Made by a program: the position numbers and the translations under genes. 64,000 nucleotides of DNA from Ceratotherium simum simum (taxonomy: Eukaryota; Chordata; Mammalia; Perissodactyla; Rhinocerotidae), in contig NW_004454156.1 in assembly GCF_000283155.1 (NCBI RefSeq), forward strand, positions 34,545,660 through 34,609,659, read 5' to 3'. The notes beneath the pieces are model-generated. The model was not told the origin of the DNA. It made no database searches and saw only the letters and a list, made by a program, of their open reading frames with translations. The first letter of the stretch is position 1; every line of letters begins with the position of its first letter. This document shows, piece by piece, positions 1 through 46,329 of the stretch.

Positions 1-33697
<33,697 letters not shown>

Positions 33698-34464
33698 CTA
33701 AGGGAGAAGAAAGGACAAAACGTTAGATAGGACTACGTCAGCCACACAAGGATTGCAAACATTCACTTCTCATCTTTGCAAACTGTATAGCATTATAGCA
33801 CAGCACAACTCTCTAGAACCAGGCTGCACAATTGGCCAGAATTTTCCTGTTCTCCACTTTTGGGAGAAAGATGTATATGGCTGAAAAAAACAAGTTGTTA
33901 TCAGAGATTTTGTAAGACATTAATGGTAAGGTGTATCCTAGGATCAATACACAATCAAACCTATAAACAACTATTGTGCCAAATGATGAGCCTAAGAATC
34001 TCAAAGACAGATGCAATTACAGTCACTAAGCTACACCTGCTAAGGCAGGAAAGTGACCACACAATTTAAGAGGACTTCCAACAAAAGCAGGTTTCTAATT
34101 AGCCCAAAAGGCAACTGACTACAACCGCACATAGTGGAAGTTTCCAGTTTAAAAAACTTTTCTTATTTCACAGAGTCAACCAAGAGAAGAAAATAAAACA
34201 CCGATATCTTGCCAGCAGATTTTAATTTTATCTTGATAATACAGCCGAAAGACCTAAGGCGGGAAGAAAAGAAGTCAAGCTCCAGGTAGCCTCATGGGGA
34301 GGAATTACAGTGCTTCCCTTCTGGGGCACTAATGTGAATGGGCCACCCTCACAGTTGATGAGCCAGGAGAACTTCAGTACATGTGTGTTTGCTTTTTTCA
34401 AAACTCATTTGCAAAATAAAGATGATGAAACAATAATCCCTTCCATTTGTGTGGTTTTATAGTT

Positions 34465-34650
34465 CATGAAATGCTTTCACACACATTTCACTATCTCAAA
34501 AGATCCTCATCACAACAACCCTGTAAGATGGGTATGTACGTGTTGTTATCCCATTTTACAGATGAGGAAACAGAAGCTCCCTGGAGGTGAGGGGCTTGTC
34601 CAGAGTCGCTCAGGAAGGACTCCGAACTCCTGTCCCATGGCCTTTCCAAA
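34465..34650 (-). repeat. MIR SINE
   Basis: CTCATCACAACAACCCTGTA and CCCATTTTACAGATGAGGAA, then GTCCAGAGTCGCTC, form a well preserved reversed MIR. Confidence 0.7.
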
Positions 34651-35849
34651 GTCTCACCGCGGCACTTATCCCCACTCAACGGCTCAGCCTGGGATCAGCT
34701 GAGAAGACAGCTGCCTGAGTGAATGGGAAGCAGGACTCAGAAACCCTGGCCTAAGACAGAGCCAGCCCATCGCCACCAGAGGAACAGCCCAGGAGCTCAC
34801 TGCCTAGCTCATGGCACAGGAAGGCTTTTCCCTTGTTAGATCAAGGCCCCTCCTCAGGGAAGCCAGGAGGACCCCAGATCCAAATCCAGAGTCACACGGG
34901 CTTTCATGCTTCCAGATTCTAACGGGAACTTGGATGCAAGGAGGCTGGAGGCTTGGGCAGGAGAGAACAAAAGGATAAGTCTGGGCTGCCCAGGCCTTCT
35001 TATCTGGGCTCATTAAATGGTTTCCAGATCAAGGCTGAGGGGCTCCCCTGGACTCATTCCAGGAGAGGCTGTTTTCCAGGAAATCTGCTCCCTTCCCCCA
35101 CAACAGGAGGGAAGGCAAGTCCAAGGAGCAGAGCCTGGCAGCCTCCCCAGCTCCCTCAGCTGGCGGCTTTGTTTACCTTCCCAGCACAAGCAAACCCTGG
35201 CAGCCCCTCTCGGGGGACAGGGGCACCATCCACCTGCAAGGACCACCCTTTGAGAGAAGGCATGGCCCAGAGTCGGGCAGCAGCAAACAAAGCAGGAATG
35301 GGACGGCCGCAAAGCACCTGCAGGCCCTTGTCTTTTGTGTGGGTCTGGGGTCTGGGCAGGCGGCAGCGCCCTGGGCCCTGCCAGCTTACTTCTGGCTGTC
35401 CTCCCTTCCACACTGGCCAGTCCATTCAAGCAAATCAAAGGCTTTTCTCTGCCGGAGTAAATGCCAGCTGTCCCCTGCCTCTCTGCCGTCCATCTGACCA
35501 CTGGCCAGTGGGCCTCCCCAAAGTCTCAGCACTCAGGCTCCTGAAACCAGTCTCCTCAAAGTCTCCCCATCATGCCACCGCCCTGCTTGAGAACTTGCAA
35601 TGATCACAGAGCACAGGGCCTTATGGGCTGCTGGTTCTGTGCAGACCTCAAACCCATAAACGATAAGACAATCTCTTACCCATAGGCAAAAATTCACGTG
35701 AATCCTGTCCCCAAAAATCCTAAGTCTGCTGCTGATTAGGAGCTCCACTGACCCAGCCCAGTGAAGATACCTGAGGATGTCGCATGCTCTTTATGAGGTT
35801 CCTCCCAGAGAAAGAGGGAAGGGGGCAGTCATTAAGTATTACTGCCATC

Positions 35850-36010
35850 ATCACGCTCAGTTTATTCACAACCTCACTTAACCAGCAAATCACCCTGGAA
35901 AAGAGCTTTTATTATCCTCAATTTATAAATGAGAAAACAGGCTCAGAGAGGGCAGGTCACTTGCCCAGGATCACCCAGCCCAGTCACAGCACTAGGTTCC
36001 AATCCAGATC
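35850..36010 (-). repeat. MIR SINE
   Basis: TATTATCCTCAATTTATAAA, then GGCTCAGAGAGGGCAGGTCA and CTTGCCCAGGATCACCCAG, are the reversed MIR. Confidence 0.65.
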
Positions 36011-37447
36011 CTCCTGGCCCCTGGGCCTGGGCTCTTCCCAGCACACTTGTGCCTGGGATCTCACAGAAGAAGCCAGGCTAGCACTGGAGCTGGGCTGTAA
36101 CTATTGATAAGTTGAGTAGGACACAGGGAGTGCGGGGGAATGCATTCCACAGCATTCAACAAATATTTACTGAGTGTTATCAGGCAGGTGGGGAGGTTGA
36201 GAGCAAGTCTTTCCCAGTGTGGACCATGTGGCCCGTCAAAAAGCAGAGCACGTTAAAATTCTACATTCTCACTCCCTCGCTACTGTCAACAGCGAGCAGC
36301 CCATCGGTGATGGCAGAATGACCTCTGGCCCTCATCAAATTCCATTTCATCCCAGCAACGCCAGCCCTGGTGGGACCAGCAGCAAAGAACCCATCTGGTA
36401 GCCTGGCCTCGTGGCAGCACACGGACTCCCTTCAGGCTCAGGCCCTGGGCACTCGGCCTACCCTGGAAATCGGGGTAAGCTGCCCAGCCCTTTCATCAGT
36501 GGGCCTGTGCTGAAGGGCCATAAACCTTACAGCAGCTGGAGGGGAGAAACTCCACCAGACCCACCACCCTCAGCTCCTCATTCGGTGGGAGGGAAGGGGG
36601 CAGTTACCGGCCAGCACCGTCTACCCATGATGGCTAGCAGAGGCCTGGGGGCCAAGCCACACTTCCTGTAACAGAGTGGGGCACAGTGCGTCCCCTCAGA
36701 GCTGGACCAACACAGAAGGCTGCACCCCTCTGCCTCAGGCATGCCAAGGCCCCCGTGGACGGTGGGCTTAAGGAGTCCCAGTTCACCTCAGCACCTCGCT
36801 CTGAGCAGAACTTTTCATTTAACACAGCTGGGTTCTGCTTGGCCAGGCCACGGACAGAGCTATTTGGTTTCAGCAGCTCTGCTGGAGCGATGTGGTGAGC
36901 AGCAGTGCCAAGATCAATACAGGGGCTGAACTGGTGGGGAGGGCCAGAGGGGTTGCTGTAAACAACGGGGTGTCTATAAAGCCCTCCCACGCGGCCCGGA
37001 CAGGAACATCCACTCAGTGACTGGGGGGCCACAGGGCTGCAGCTGAGCTCCCGTCTCCACCTGTGTCAGGCAGAGGCTCCTGGGCCCCGGCAGCTGCTGA
37101 CTCACATATGTAGGGAAGCCAGCGACGCAGACAGGTTAACGCTCACCTCTCGGGGACAAGGGTGGAGTAAGTCGCCACTGTCAAGGGCTGTTATGAATGA
37201 AATAAGGGCTCTAGAGAACAGACACCAGGAAGGCAGTCTACTAAACACAGCAGCCACTTCCCCCCACTGTGTCCTGGGACCATGCCTTTTTGAAGCAGCC
37301 TCTCTGAATCTTTTTTTAAAAATGCACATAATATGTTTTCAAAATGAAAGAAAAATATCCCTCTAAGTTCCCGACACTCTCCCCCCAAAAATCATTTTTT
37401 TTTCCAGTGATCCCTTCTAGTCCTAGTTCACAGAAACACTTGATTTT

Positions 37448-37688
37448 TTTTTTTTTTGGTGAGGAAGATCAGCCCTGAGCTAACATCTGCCAATCCTCCT
37501 CTTTTTGCTGAGGAAGACCGGCCCTGGGCTAACATCCGTGCCCATCTTCCTCCACTTTATATGGGACGCTGACACAGCATGACTTGACAATTGGCGCGTC
37601 GGTGTGTGCCTGGGATCCGAACCGGCGAACCCCGAGCCGCTGCAGCGGAGCGCACGCACTTAACTGCTTGTGCCACCGGGTCGGCCCC
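37448..37688 (-). mobile_element. ERE-family SINE, reverse orientation (sense to MYH9)
   Basis: Reads as an ERE on the minus strand: T-run, two reversed tail modules (GAGCTAACATC and GGGCTAACATC), a divergent body, then GGTCGGCCCC at the right. It is flanked by a 15-bp duplication GAAACACTTGATTTT (37433-37447 and 37689-37703). Confidence 0.9.
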
Positions 37689-37789
37689 GAAACACTTGAT
37701 TTTTAACCATTATAGGCAGAGCATGGAGTTTCACATTTTGCATTTTCTCTACTTATCATGACCATTGCCCCACAGGGCCATAGTTTGCT

Positions 37790-37915
37790 TGTTGATCACT
37801 TTTACCCAAACACTTCACTTTACAGGTGATGATGCAGAGGCTCTGAGAGGGAAGTAACCCCACTCGGTCACATAGCTGGGGGAGTGAGAACCCGAACCCA
37901 GGGTTCCCGACTCCA
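37790..37915 (-). repeat. MIR SINE
   Basis: TTTACAGGTGATGATGCAGA, GGAAGTAACCCCACTCGGTC and CCCGAACCCAGGGTTCCCGA follow the reversed MIR order. Confidence 0.6.
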
Positions 37916-38110
37916 AGGCCTCCTTGTTGGTCACTTTTAATACCTACATAATATTCCAAAGAGATTTCTTTTTTTTTTTAAACCGCCACTTACTAGGTTT
38001 TTTTCCTCTTATCTAGTGAACCACTTTGAGATAAACTCCCAGAAGTGGAGTTATTGGAGCAAAGGGTCATCCAGAAATTTTTATGGCCCTGAGATGTGTT
38101 ATGAAAATGT
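37900..38110 (-). mobile_element. L1 LINE fragment, reverse
   Basis: Contains AACTCCCAGAAGTGGAGTTA, then TTGGAGCAAAGGGTCAT, the reversed tail motif of old L1 elements. Short and degenerate. Confidence 0.55.
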
Positions 38111-38375
38111 TTTCCGGAAGGGCTGACTGGTGTGCATGGCTCCTTTGAGCAGGGTACCTGTGCCGGCACTAAGAAAACCGTCTGCAGGAAGGACCTCGGT
38201 GGCTCAGATTAGGGAACCTCAGGAAGCCCTGGGAACTGCAGGACTCGGCAGGCCAGCAAGGAGTTAAAGAGGAAGGCAGCTCTCGCCCAATGGAGATCAG
38301 ATGGGGCTGAGGCCGGCCCTTCCCATGCCGGCTTCCTGCGGGTGCCAGTCCAACTCCAAGAAACCCAAGTAGTTG

Positions 38376-38385
38376 CCTTTTTAGG
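38376..38385. promoter_or_regulatory. CArG-box match
   Basis: CCTTTTTAGG fits CC(A/T)6GG, the SRF binding consensus, in unique sequence of intron 1. Actomyosin genes are often SRF/MRTF targets, but a single 10-bp match is weak evidence. Confidence 0.25.
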
Positions 38386-38729
38386 CCATAATCGAGAGGA
38401 TACAACCAGAGGCTAAATTAGGACTCTCAGGAAATGATGAAACTGAAAGTAAAGAGGTTGACCAAAAACCTCTGCTTTCAACCCAAAATGTAATTCCTCG
38501 ATTATGTGCCTTCTCCCCTTGCCCCAGAACATCCATTTGGATATTTTACGCCTTCCTGTTTTCCCAAGGAATCCTCTCCCTCCCTCCCTCCCTCTCTCCA
38601 GTTGGTTCTGTTTATACTTACTTGTGTACTTGTTTGGAAAAGAAACTGCTAGCCCCTTAAAGACAGAATTTCTTCTACTAGGACAAATCACTGGTCCAAA
38701 CAATGAGCTTTTCCATTAAGACAACTAGG

Positions 38730-38960
38730 ATTTATGTAAAGCCTTCCCTGGGCCAAGCTCTAAGCTTGGAACTTTCAAGTCATCCCAACTCATCTCAAAG
38801 CTACCACGTACCGAGGGCCTGCTAATACACTCCATTTTCTCACTCAATTTCTTAAGGTGTATATATCATCACATTCATTTCACAGGTGAGGGAAACGAGG
38901 CTCAGACAGGTCACAAAACCTAGGTTCAAACTCAGACCCACTCGGCTTCAACGCCCTGCT
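38730..38960 (-). repeat. MIR SINE
   Basis: TCACAGGTGAGGGAAACGAG, GCTCAGACAGGTCACAAAAC and CTAGGTTCAAACTCAGACCC are the reversed MIR. Confidence 0.6.
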
Positions 38961-39789
38961 CAGCGTCCACTTAATCTGCGTTCCCCTGAGCTCTCTTGAG
39001 CCGTAGGGAGAAAATGAACTGAGAACCCCCCGGTTAAGCAAACCAGTAAAACAGACATTAATTACGTCAACTCAAAGCCACAAACTCCATCTCCTTGAGC
39101 TGGTTTGTACAAGGGACTCCACACTGCCAACTTAAATCACTGGAGCTAAAGGTAAGAAGGTGAGAGGCAGGACCTTGGGGGAGAATTTTAAATTCTTTGA
39201 GCCAAGGTTCCAGTTCAGAGACCCAGGCAGCCTCAACCCAGACACCGGAGCCTGTTCCAGCTTAATCATTGACGTACACAAGCAGGCCCCTCTGTTTCTT
39301 CATCCCCACCTCTATCCCAGGGAACACAGATGAACATGTCCCTTCTCTTCGTCCTTACAGCCATTGCTCTTGAGTTAAATGAAACTATCAAGGTGCCTGA
39401 ATTCCACTGTTAAGGAAGGTTCTACAAAAGCAGTTGCTGAAATAATATAGAAATTTTCATTAGATTTACTTATTCAATCAACTAATACATACTGGGGATC
39501 TACGTGCAAAAATATCATGACAAAGGTGTAAAGGACCCAAGGAGGTTATAATGTATGGGAGGATAAGATACTCTAGTTAAAGTGCCAATCAGGGATTTTA
39601 CAGAGCATAGAGCAGTCAGAAAGCAAGCTCTTTGGTTTTCTTCTGTCTCGTTCACGCTGCACTCAACACCAAACACGGTGGGCGCCCAACAGATGGGTGA
39701 AAAGGAAGCACTTGCTGTGTGACCTTGGGGATGTGCCACCTCTCTGGCTCAACTGTAAATGCAGATATTTCATGCCACCTTCTCTATCT

Positions 39790-40140
39790 GTCAAGGCTGC
39801 TTAATTCAACATAGACTCATTAAATGTACGTAACAATGAGACAGGACAGCTGTCGTTGTGGAACTTGCACTGCAGAGGGGAAGGCCTTGTCAACAACCAG
39901 CTCTAACACAAGACTCAGTGAAGGAAGACAGAGGAACAAGCAACTTGCTATAGGAACAGAGAGAAAGGGGTAATTCAGTGGAAAACTTAGAAGCTCAAGG
40001 GAGAGCTTCACGGAGGAGATGACAGTAAGCTGGGTCCTGGAAGATGGGCAGAATATTAATGCGGGAGAGAAGAGATAGCAGAAAAGTATTCCAGGCCAGG
40101 GGAGCAGAGGGTGCAGTTTCTCATGAACCATAAAATGCTG
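39790..40140 (-). mobile_element. L2 LINE fragment, reverse
   Basis: Begins with a TTCAACATAGACTCATTAAA-type end and continues through GAACTTGCACTGCAGAGG to AGTATTCCAGGCCAGGGGAG, the reverse of the L2 3' region. Confidence 0.5.
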
Positions 40141-40151
40141 TGACTGGTTGA

Positions 40152-40336
40152 CGCAGGATTTCTCAACCTCAGCACCCCAGGAACATTTGGGGCCAGAGAA
40201 GTCTTTTGCTGTGGGGGGTTGTCTTGTGCATTGTAGGATGTTTAGCAGCATCTCTGACCTCTACCCACTGGATGACAGAGGCACTCGGTCCCCAGTTGTG
40301 ACAACCAAACATTCGCCCCCAGTTGAGAACACTGAT
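40152..40336 (+). mobile_element. MER5-type hAT DNA-transposon remnant
   Basis: Forward MER5 features in order: GGATTTCTCAACCTCAGCAC, TTGTGCATTGTAGGATGTTT, AGCAGCATCTCTGACCTCTA, CCCAGTTGTGACAACCAAAC and CAGTTGAGAACACTGA. Confidence 0.75.
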
Positions 40337-40884
40337 TTAAGGGGTTAGTATGAGCAAACGCTGCACAAAAGCCAGACCTCTGCTTAGCAAATACTCTCTC
40401 AGCAATGAAGTGCACAAGGCAAATCTCCTCCAAACAGAAGTCTTCAGAGCAAAATGATTCCCAGGGCCCAAACAATGACCATCATGGATGACACTGTCAC
40501 CAAGGAGTGACTGTCCCTTGTAATACTCTGTACTTTAAGGGATCCAATCAGAACTCACTACTGGACCGGACTGTAAAGATTCCTAAATGCCCAATTTAAA
40601 AAAAATCAGGCAAAAGAGGCCGATGTGCCTCTCCAGGCAGGGCATGAACCTCCTTCAGAGCCTCCAGTGATTCATAAGCAAAGTTCACCAGCATCAAGAA
40701 GTCCAAGTGGTTAATGGAAGACGGGAAGCAGCCACGTTGGGGGGAGAGGGGGTGCTCCCATGGTTGTGCAAGCTAACCCATCATCCAGGGAATTCCTTCA
40801 AATGCTATTTATTGAATAGTTTTGCCAAATTAGGATTAGTCCCAGGAATGATACCCAGATGAATGTTTCCCACCCAGAACTCTC

Positions 40885-41745
40885 CCCCAAGCCCCCTCAT
40901 ATATGCCTGATTGCCTACCAGACGGATGTCTCCACCTGGAGGACCCACAAGCACCATCACACTTGAACTCCCTCCACCCTTGTCTCCCCAAATCTGCACT
41001 CTCTACTGGGTCTCCATCTGTGAGAAAGACACTGTCCATCTGGTCACCCAAGACAGTCGCTATAAACTCCTCCCTGGTCCACCAGCAAGCGCTCTGCCAA
41101 CCCCATTGCTGGCGCCCCGCTCTAGTCCAGGCCCACATCCCCTCCTTTCTAGGCTGCACAGCGGCCTCCTTACTAACTTTCCCCTGAGCCTCCTACCTCC
41201 TTCAAATCCACCCCGCTAGCTGCCTTCAGGACGACTTCACAGCTCCATTTCTATTCATGCTACTTCTTATTTTATTGATACTACTCGCCAGTTCAAGACA
41301 GTTCAGTGCTCCAGGACATCTCCAGAATAAAATCTAATCATCTCTGCAGGTGAGGAGGCCCTTTGTGACCCCACCCATTAACCTCCCCCACCGCTCCTGG
41401 CCTTCCTTTCTGCCCCAGTGGCAGTTGCCCCCAAATCCTCACAATCAATTCCTGTGCTCCAGGCCTTCGAAGAAGACAGTGTCCTCTGCACCAGGAACCC
41501 TCTCTCAAATCTTAGCTCAGAAGCTCCCTCCTCTGTAAGGCCCTTGCTGCAAAAAGACTTCCCATGTGTCCCTCCCCTCTGTGCTCTGTACTGTTTCCAC
41601 TGCAGTAAGCAAACAGCTGAACTGTCATTATTTGCAGTTTTATGTGAGGACAGGGACCGGGTCCTCATTCATCTCGATTTCAAATGTCTAGGTCAATGCC
41701 TGACCCTGAGCTGGTGCTCAGCTGAAGTGTCCTGAATGAATGAAA
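40885..41745 (+). mobile_element. L2 LINE 3' region, the longest copy in the window
   Basis: About 860 bp of L2 3' end: CTCCAGGACATCTCCAGAAT then AAAATCTAAT, then GAGGCCCTTTGTGACCCCAC, later CTCAGAAGCTCCCTCCTCTG, GAGGACAGGGACCGGGTCCT and a GAATGAATGAAAGA end. Non-coding; open frames here are old repeat remnants. Confidence 0.6.
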
Positions 41746-42339
41746 GAGAAACAAGGCAAAGATGAGGAAAAAGGAGTAATGGAGAAGGTTTCTAAGAGGC
41801 TGGAAAATCCCCTTGAGCTGTGCAAAGAGGGCCGGAGTTAAAGAGCCGAAGTGAACAAGGAGACCCAAGTTGAAAGCCCACACAAGGGTCACAACAAATT
41901 TGTTACAAAATCCAAGCCATTTATAGACTGATTTTTATATCCCCAAAATAAGAAGGGAAGGAAGGCATACTGGGGCTTTCAAACTACAAGGAGAAATAGG
42001 AGTGAAGATAATTTATTGGTCCCCAGGAAGCTTTGCATAAGGTTGAATAAACCATCTCAGTTTTCTGGAACCTTCTAATACGCCCTGATTAACCAAGGTG
42101 GAGGCGCCTAACATCTACCACCAGACATACCAGAAAGGACCTCAGCTGGTGTGGTCTGGCGTGGGTTCTGCTCCTTGGGATCCACGAAAAGGCTGCCCTT
42201 CCTGCCTCTCCTGGAGCACTCAATCTGCGTCTGCTAAGCAAGTGCACCCATCTTTGGAACCAGCTCAGATGGAGCACCAATTCTGCAAATCCCAAGATAA
42301 ATATTTGTAATGCAAATATTGTGACAGGGTGGAATGGAA

Positions 42340-42480
42340 TGGGGGTGAATTTGCAGTCAGATGGACCTGGATTTGAATCCCTCCCTCCCCAGATTCCTGT
42401 GATCTTGACGCTGTTAACACCTCCATTTCCTAGCTTTAGAATGAGAAAAAAATACCTACTATCAGAGTACTTGTAATTCA
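42340..42480 (+). repeat. MIR SINE
   Basis: GGACCTGGATTTGAATCCCT, CCTGTGATCTTGACGCTGTT and CACCTCCATTTCCTAGC are in forward MIR order. Confidence 0.55.
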
Positions 42481-42879
42481 AGTTCCAAGGCAAAGAATCA
42501 CTTAATAGGAACTCCCCTCCCAACTCTTCTATCTGGTCCTCCAGACCTAATTAATCCTAATCCTTCCTAGAATGACACCTGGGGCTGTGAAAAGCTTCCA
42601 GAAGTTTAATGACTCTTTCTTCAGGTTACACCAGCCCTCAGAGGATGTGGTACAGTACGGTGACTCCCAACCACAGTGACTTGCATAAGGGAAGAGGGTT
42701 TCGTGGCCACGGAAGGTTGGAAACGCTGCAGAGTCAGGATGCACAGAGAAGGTTCTGAGAAGCTGGAAGTAAGGAAACCTGTTTCACTTTGTCCCATCAG
42801 GCTTAGGGCCCGGGACTATCCTGCAGGAAAAGTATCTCTTGATGCTGGCCTTGGAAATGCTGGTCTGGTGGGATGCGCG

Positions 42880-43040
42880 CACGGTTGGCGGAGGAAGAGC
42901 TGGATTTGAGTCTGGCTTAGCACTGACCAGCTGTGCAACCCTGCAGATAGATGTCACCTGCTCAGCTGACAGTGCTATCAGGCTTGAACGAGATAATGGA
43001 CCACAGGAGCCGCCCTGCATAAACACCAGAGCAGTTATCT
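42880..43040 (+). repeat. MIR SINE
   Basis: GCTGGATTTGAGTCTGGCTT, then GACCAGCTGTGCAACCCTGC, is the MIR core; the 3' half is weak. Confidence 0.5.
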
Positions 43041-43654
43041 ACAGGGAGGAGCAGCCACTCTGCCACCCAGGGCCAACCTTACAGCAGCCCCCCACCCTAA
43101 GGTGCTCATTCTCCCCAGGCTGTGAAGGGGGAGGGTCCTCCAGTGCCCAGAGGCCAGAAGCTGCTGAGGACTGGGAGGATGGCGGATGGGCCCCTTCCCT
43201 CCCCACCTCAGGAATGTTGTTTGCTTACAGAAGAAGCTGGGACTTGTTTCCATTAGCAGAATTCCAACCCAAGCCTGCGTTGATGCTTAGCAGATAAGAA
43301 AACCAGACCAGAGACAGGCCAGTGAGGAATTTAGCACCAGAGCCCCAGAACCCACCCCCTTTGCCCTTCCCTCCTCAGAGGCCGTGGAGGGGCTTCCCAG
43401 GACTCCTGAGAGCCCCGGGGGGACACTGAGAAATGCTCAGTCACATTTGCCTGACTGCAGAAGGCGGGGCCTGTGGTTATTTTGACTTTGCCCTGCACCC
43501 AACAAACCCAGACCATAAAAAATGACACCAGAATTTTGTGCGTAGATTCCTTCTTTCTATATGCGTACAGAACAGGAGAGGGAGAAGCTGGAGATGAGGC
43601 TGGAGGGGAAAAGCCCAGCAGCTCACCCAGGACCTTATCAGCCATATTGAGGAA

Positions 43655-43745
43655 TGTGGACTTTATTCTAGGGACAAGGGGAGGCCACCAGAGGAGGTGG
43701 GAGGCAGGGGAGGGTGACATCATTGGATTTGTATTTTAAAGAGAT
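43655..43745 (-). mobile_element. L2 LINE fragment, reverse
   Basis: GGAATGTGGACTTTATTCTA and GTGACATCATTGGATTTGTA are reversed L2 motifs. Confidence 0.5.
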
Positions 43746-44389
43746 TATCCTCCCTGACCTCAATTTAAGGGGGTAAGGTCAGCAGTTGGAAAGTACCATG
43801 GATTACCCAAAGGGGCTCCCAATCTAAGAGAGGGGAAAAGAGAGCTCCATGAGGAGGCTAGGGAGAAAGTGATTAAATGCCACGAGAGAAGGACAAATGA
43901 GGCAAGATGTCATCCTCTGATCTACTAAATAGCCAAGCTCAGGGAGAATCCTGGGAGTCAATGCCCCACTACAGTCATTTCCTCTTAAGTGAGAAGTGAC
44001 CTAGCATCCCAGGAACTCTCGGGCCAGAGTGTCTCCAAAGGGTCTTGGACACAGATGTCATGCATCATATGTCACACAGACCAAAGTGTCCAACTGGGTC
44101 TCCTCCACTAAGGTACCATCCTTGTCCTCAGGGCCATGGATACACGGCTTTGGGCACAGAAACTATTTCTTAATGAATGAATCAATCAACTAATCAATCA
44201 GGGCAGAAAGCGGTTAGAACTTGAAGACAGCCCTGCCATTCAAGAATTCCACCATTCAGAATGACAGCCCATCGCACCTAGAGAGAAAGATCCCCACGGC
44301 CAACTCCAACTCGTCCAACCAGCGCCTCCCAACTCTCTTTCCAGCCCCACCTCTCTTATCCTCTGAGATACAGAGGACAGAAACCAGAA

Positions 44390-44530
44390 CCACTGCTTCT
44401 CTTTCTTTCTCACCGTTGTCCCTAGAACTCTTTGAAGGCAGGGTCTGTCCCCCTATTCCTTGCTCAGGTGCTGACAGAGCCCAGAGTCTGCCTAGAAAGG
44501 GTCCTCAATCAATGCTTGTTGAAGCGAACT
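44390..44530 (+). mobile_element. L2 LINE tail
   Basis: TTTGAAGGCAGGGTCTGTCC followed by TCAATCAATGCTTGTTGAA is the L2 end pattern. Confidence 0.55.
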
Positions 44531-45404
44531 GTTCAAATGTGCGGGTTTACTGCTCACACTGTGCCTCCTAGGAACCCGGCTTGTCCAAGAGAATAACTGT
44601 TCCAAAGGTAACCCTCCTCACCGCCCAGGTCTAACGTTGAGGGCGGGGGAGGCACATAAGCAACAGGTTGAGCAGCTTTCACTCAATGGTAAGAGGCCAC
44701 CGGCTGGATCTGCAGCTCAGTCATCGCACTGGACCCCTGACTCTGCTGTAATTGGTTCAATATTTGCGCAGTGAGATCACACATGTGCCTCACCTACTCA
44801 GTAATGAGCTTGCACTCAGCCACCCAGGAGAAACTGCAAAGAGAAGTAAGTCATTTCAGATCCAGGGGTGGTGTCCCCCCCAAACATTGAGGCGCAGATT
44901 ATCCCCTCAGAAGCGCCCCAGGTTTGACAAGGGTGACAGAATTGTTTGGCTGCCTTCCAGATAGGAACTGTGCGCCGAACACGCCGACCCTGCCCTCCTG
45001 CAGATAGCATCTCCCGGGTCTTCCCACACGCGCACCGAGAGGCACCTTGAAGCCTTCAGATGCCTGCAGTGAAGTTATTCCTTCCCTTCGGTTCTCCTGA
45101 TAGGAAGGGTTTCCTTTCCCCAAGCCTGCAAGCACAGTTTGCTGAAACCCAACACAGAAAAATAACCACACGGAAAAGATCTAATTATACAGCCGCTGTC
45201 TCATGGGTACGCTGAGTACAGCATGCTGGCTTTCTGCGTCCACGTCATGACAGCTGAGAAACCCAACTCGGGATCAGAAACTAAAGACAATTTCTGAAGA
45301 CCACTCAGCCCAGAAGCCACCAGGCCTTCAGCAGCTTGTTACTCTCTGAGTGATCTTTAAATAACACAAAAAACAAAAAACCTGAATAGTGTAGCCACTT
45401 CCAC

Positions 45405-45530
45405 CGACAGCCATCCTGACCCTGTTCCCGCTGGGCTGAGAGCTCTCAGGCCGTGATGGGTCCCACTCACCGCTGGGTCCCTGTTGCCCAACATATGTGG
45501 GTGCTGAGTAAATCCTGATGAACTAAAGTA
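45405..45530 (+). mobile_element. L2 LINE tail
   Basis: GGTCCCTGTTGCCCAACATA and GGGTGCTGAGTAAATCCTGA resemble the last 120 bp of L2. It lies just left of the gapped ERE. Confidence 0.45.
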
Positions 45531-45809
45531 ATGGAGAAGGTTCCAGTCTCCCAAAGGGTCCAAACTCCAGGGATCGAGTCCAATAGACTCTTGAACACTC
45601 ACTCTTAAAGTGCCAAATGATAAGCCCAATAAGCCCACATTTTATTTTCCAAACATACGTGACTCTTGTGTGATTCATTTCCCCCTGTTGGATGCAAGGC
45701 AGCAAAGGCTCCAAGTGGGCCAAGGCTTCTCTGTGGCTGTCCAGGATCCTATCACTGTCTTTATTGTCCTCACTCACCCTTCCAGTTAAATCTGATGTCC
45801 ACTAATCTT

Positions 45810-46087
45810 TTTTTTTTTTTTNNNNNNNNNNNNNNNNNNNNNNNNNNNNNNNNNNNNNNNNNNNNNNNNNNNNNNNNNNNNNNNNNNNNNNNNNNNNNNN
45901 NNNNNNNNNNNNNNNNNNNNNNNNNNNNNNNNNNNNNNNNNNNNNNNNNNNNNNNNNNNNNNNNNNNNNNNNNNNNNNNNNNNNNNNNNNNNNNNNNNNN
46001 NNNNNNNNNNNNNNNNCCCGGGATCCGAACCCGGGCCGCCAGCATCAGAGCGCCCGCACTTAACCGCTAAGCCACGGGGCCGGCCCG
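45810..46087 (-). mobile_element. ERE SINE, reverse orientation, interrupted by assembly gap
   Basis: The left end is a T-run and the right end (46017-46086) is the reversed ERE head with AAGCCACGGGGCCGGCC. A 17-bp duplication TGATGTCCACTAATCTT at 45793-45809 and 46088-46104 brackets the T-run, the N-run and the head. The hidden bases are therefore SINE. Confidence 0.9.
45822..46016. other. Assembly gap (195 N)
   Basis: A run of unknown bases between a poly-T and an ERE head. It lies inside one SINE insertion, so no gene sequence is likely to be hidden. Open frames across it are artefacts. Confidence 0.97.
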
Positions 46088-46329
46088 TGATGTCCACTAA
46101 TCTTCATTTTGTTTCTAAGAGACACACGACTGGCCAGGGGTCAACAACAATCTTCCTGGATTGATCCAGAAGTCATTTAGGTCGACTCTGATAATGAGCT
46201 TCATCCCTGAAAGGAGAGAGATCTTCCAAACGGTGATAACTTAGTCATGACCTTTACAGAAGGAGCCTTAGAAAGACCCAGACTCAGGAGGCAGCCAGAC
46301 TGGCCATGGAATTCCAGACCCATCACTTA

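Noticed and set aside
34953..35603. 216-codon plus-strand frame in intron 1
   Set aside because: No domain, no splice context, Pro/Ser/Gly-rich, and equally open on the opposite strand. It fits GC-rich intronic sequence.
40885..41745. Cluster of open frames of 90-105 codons
   Set aside because: They fall in an L2 LINE 3' region, which is non-coding in any case.
45666..46097. Long frames across 45822-46016
   Set aside because: They translate an N gap; the real bases are unknown and lie inside a SINE.
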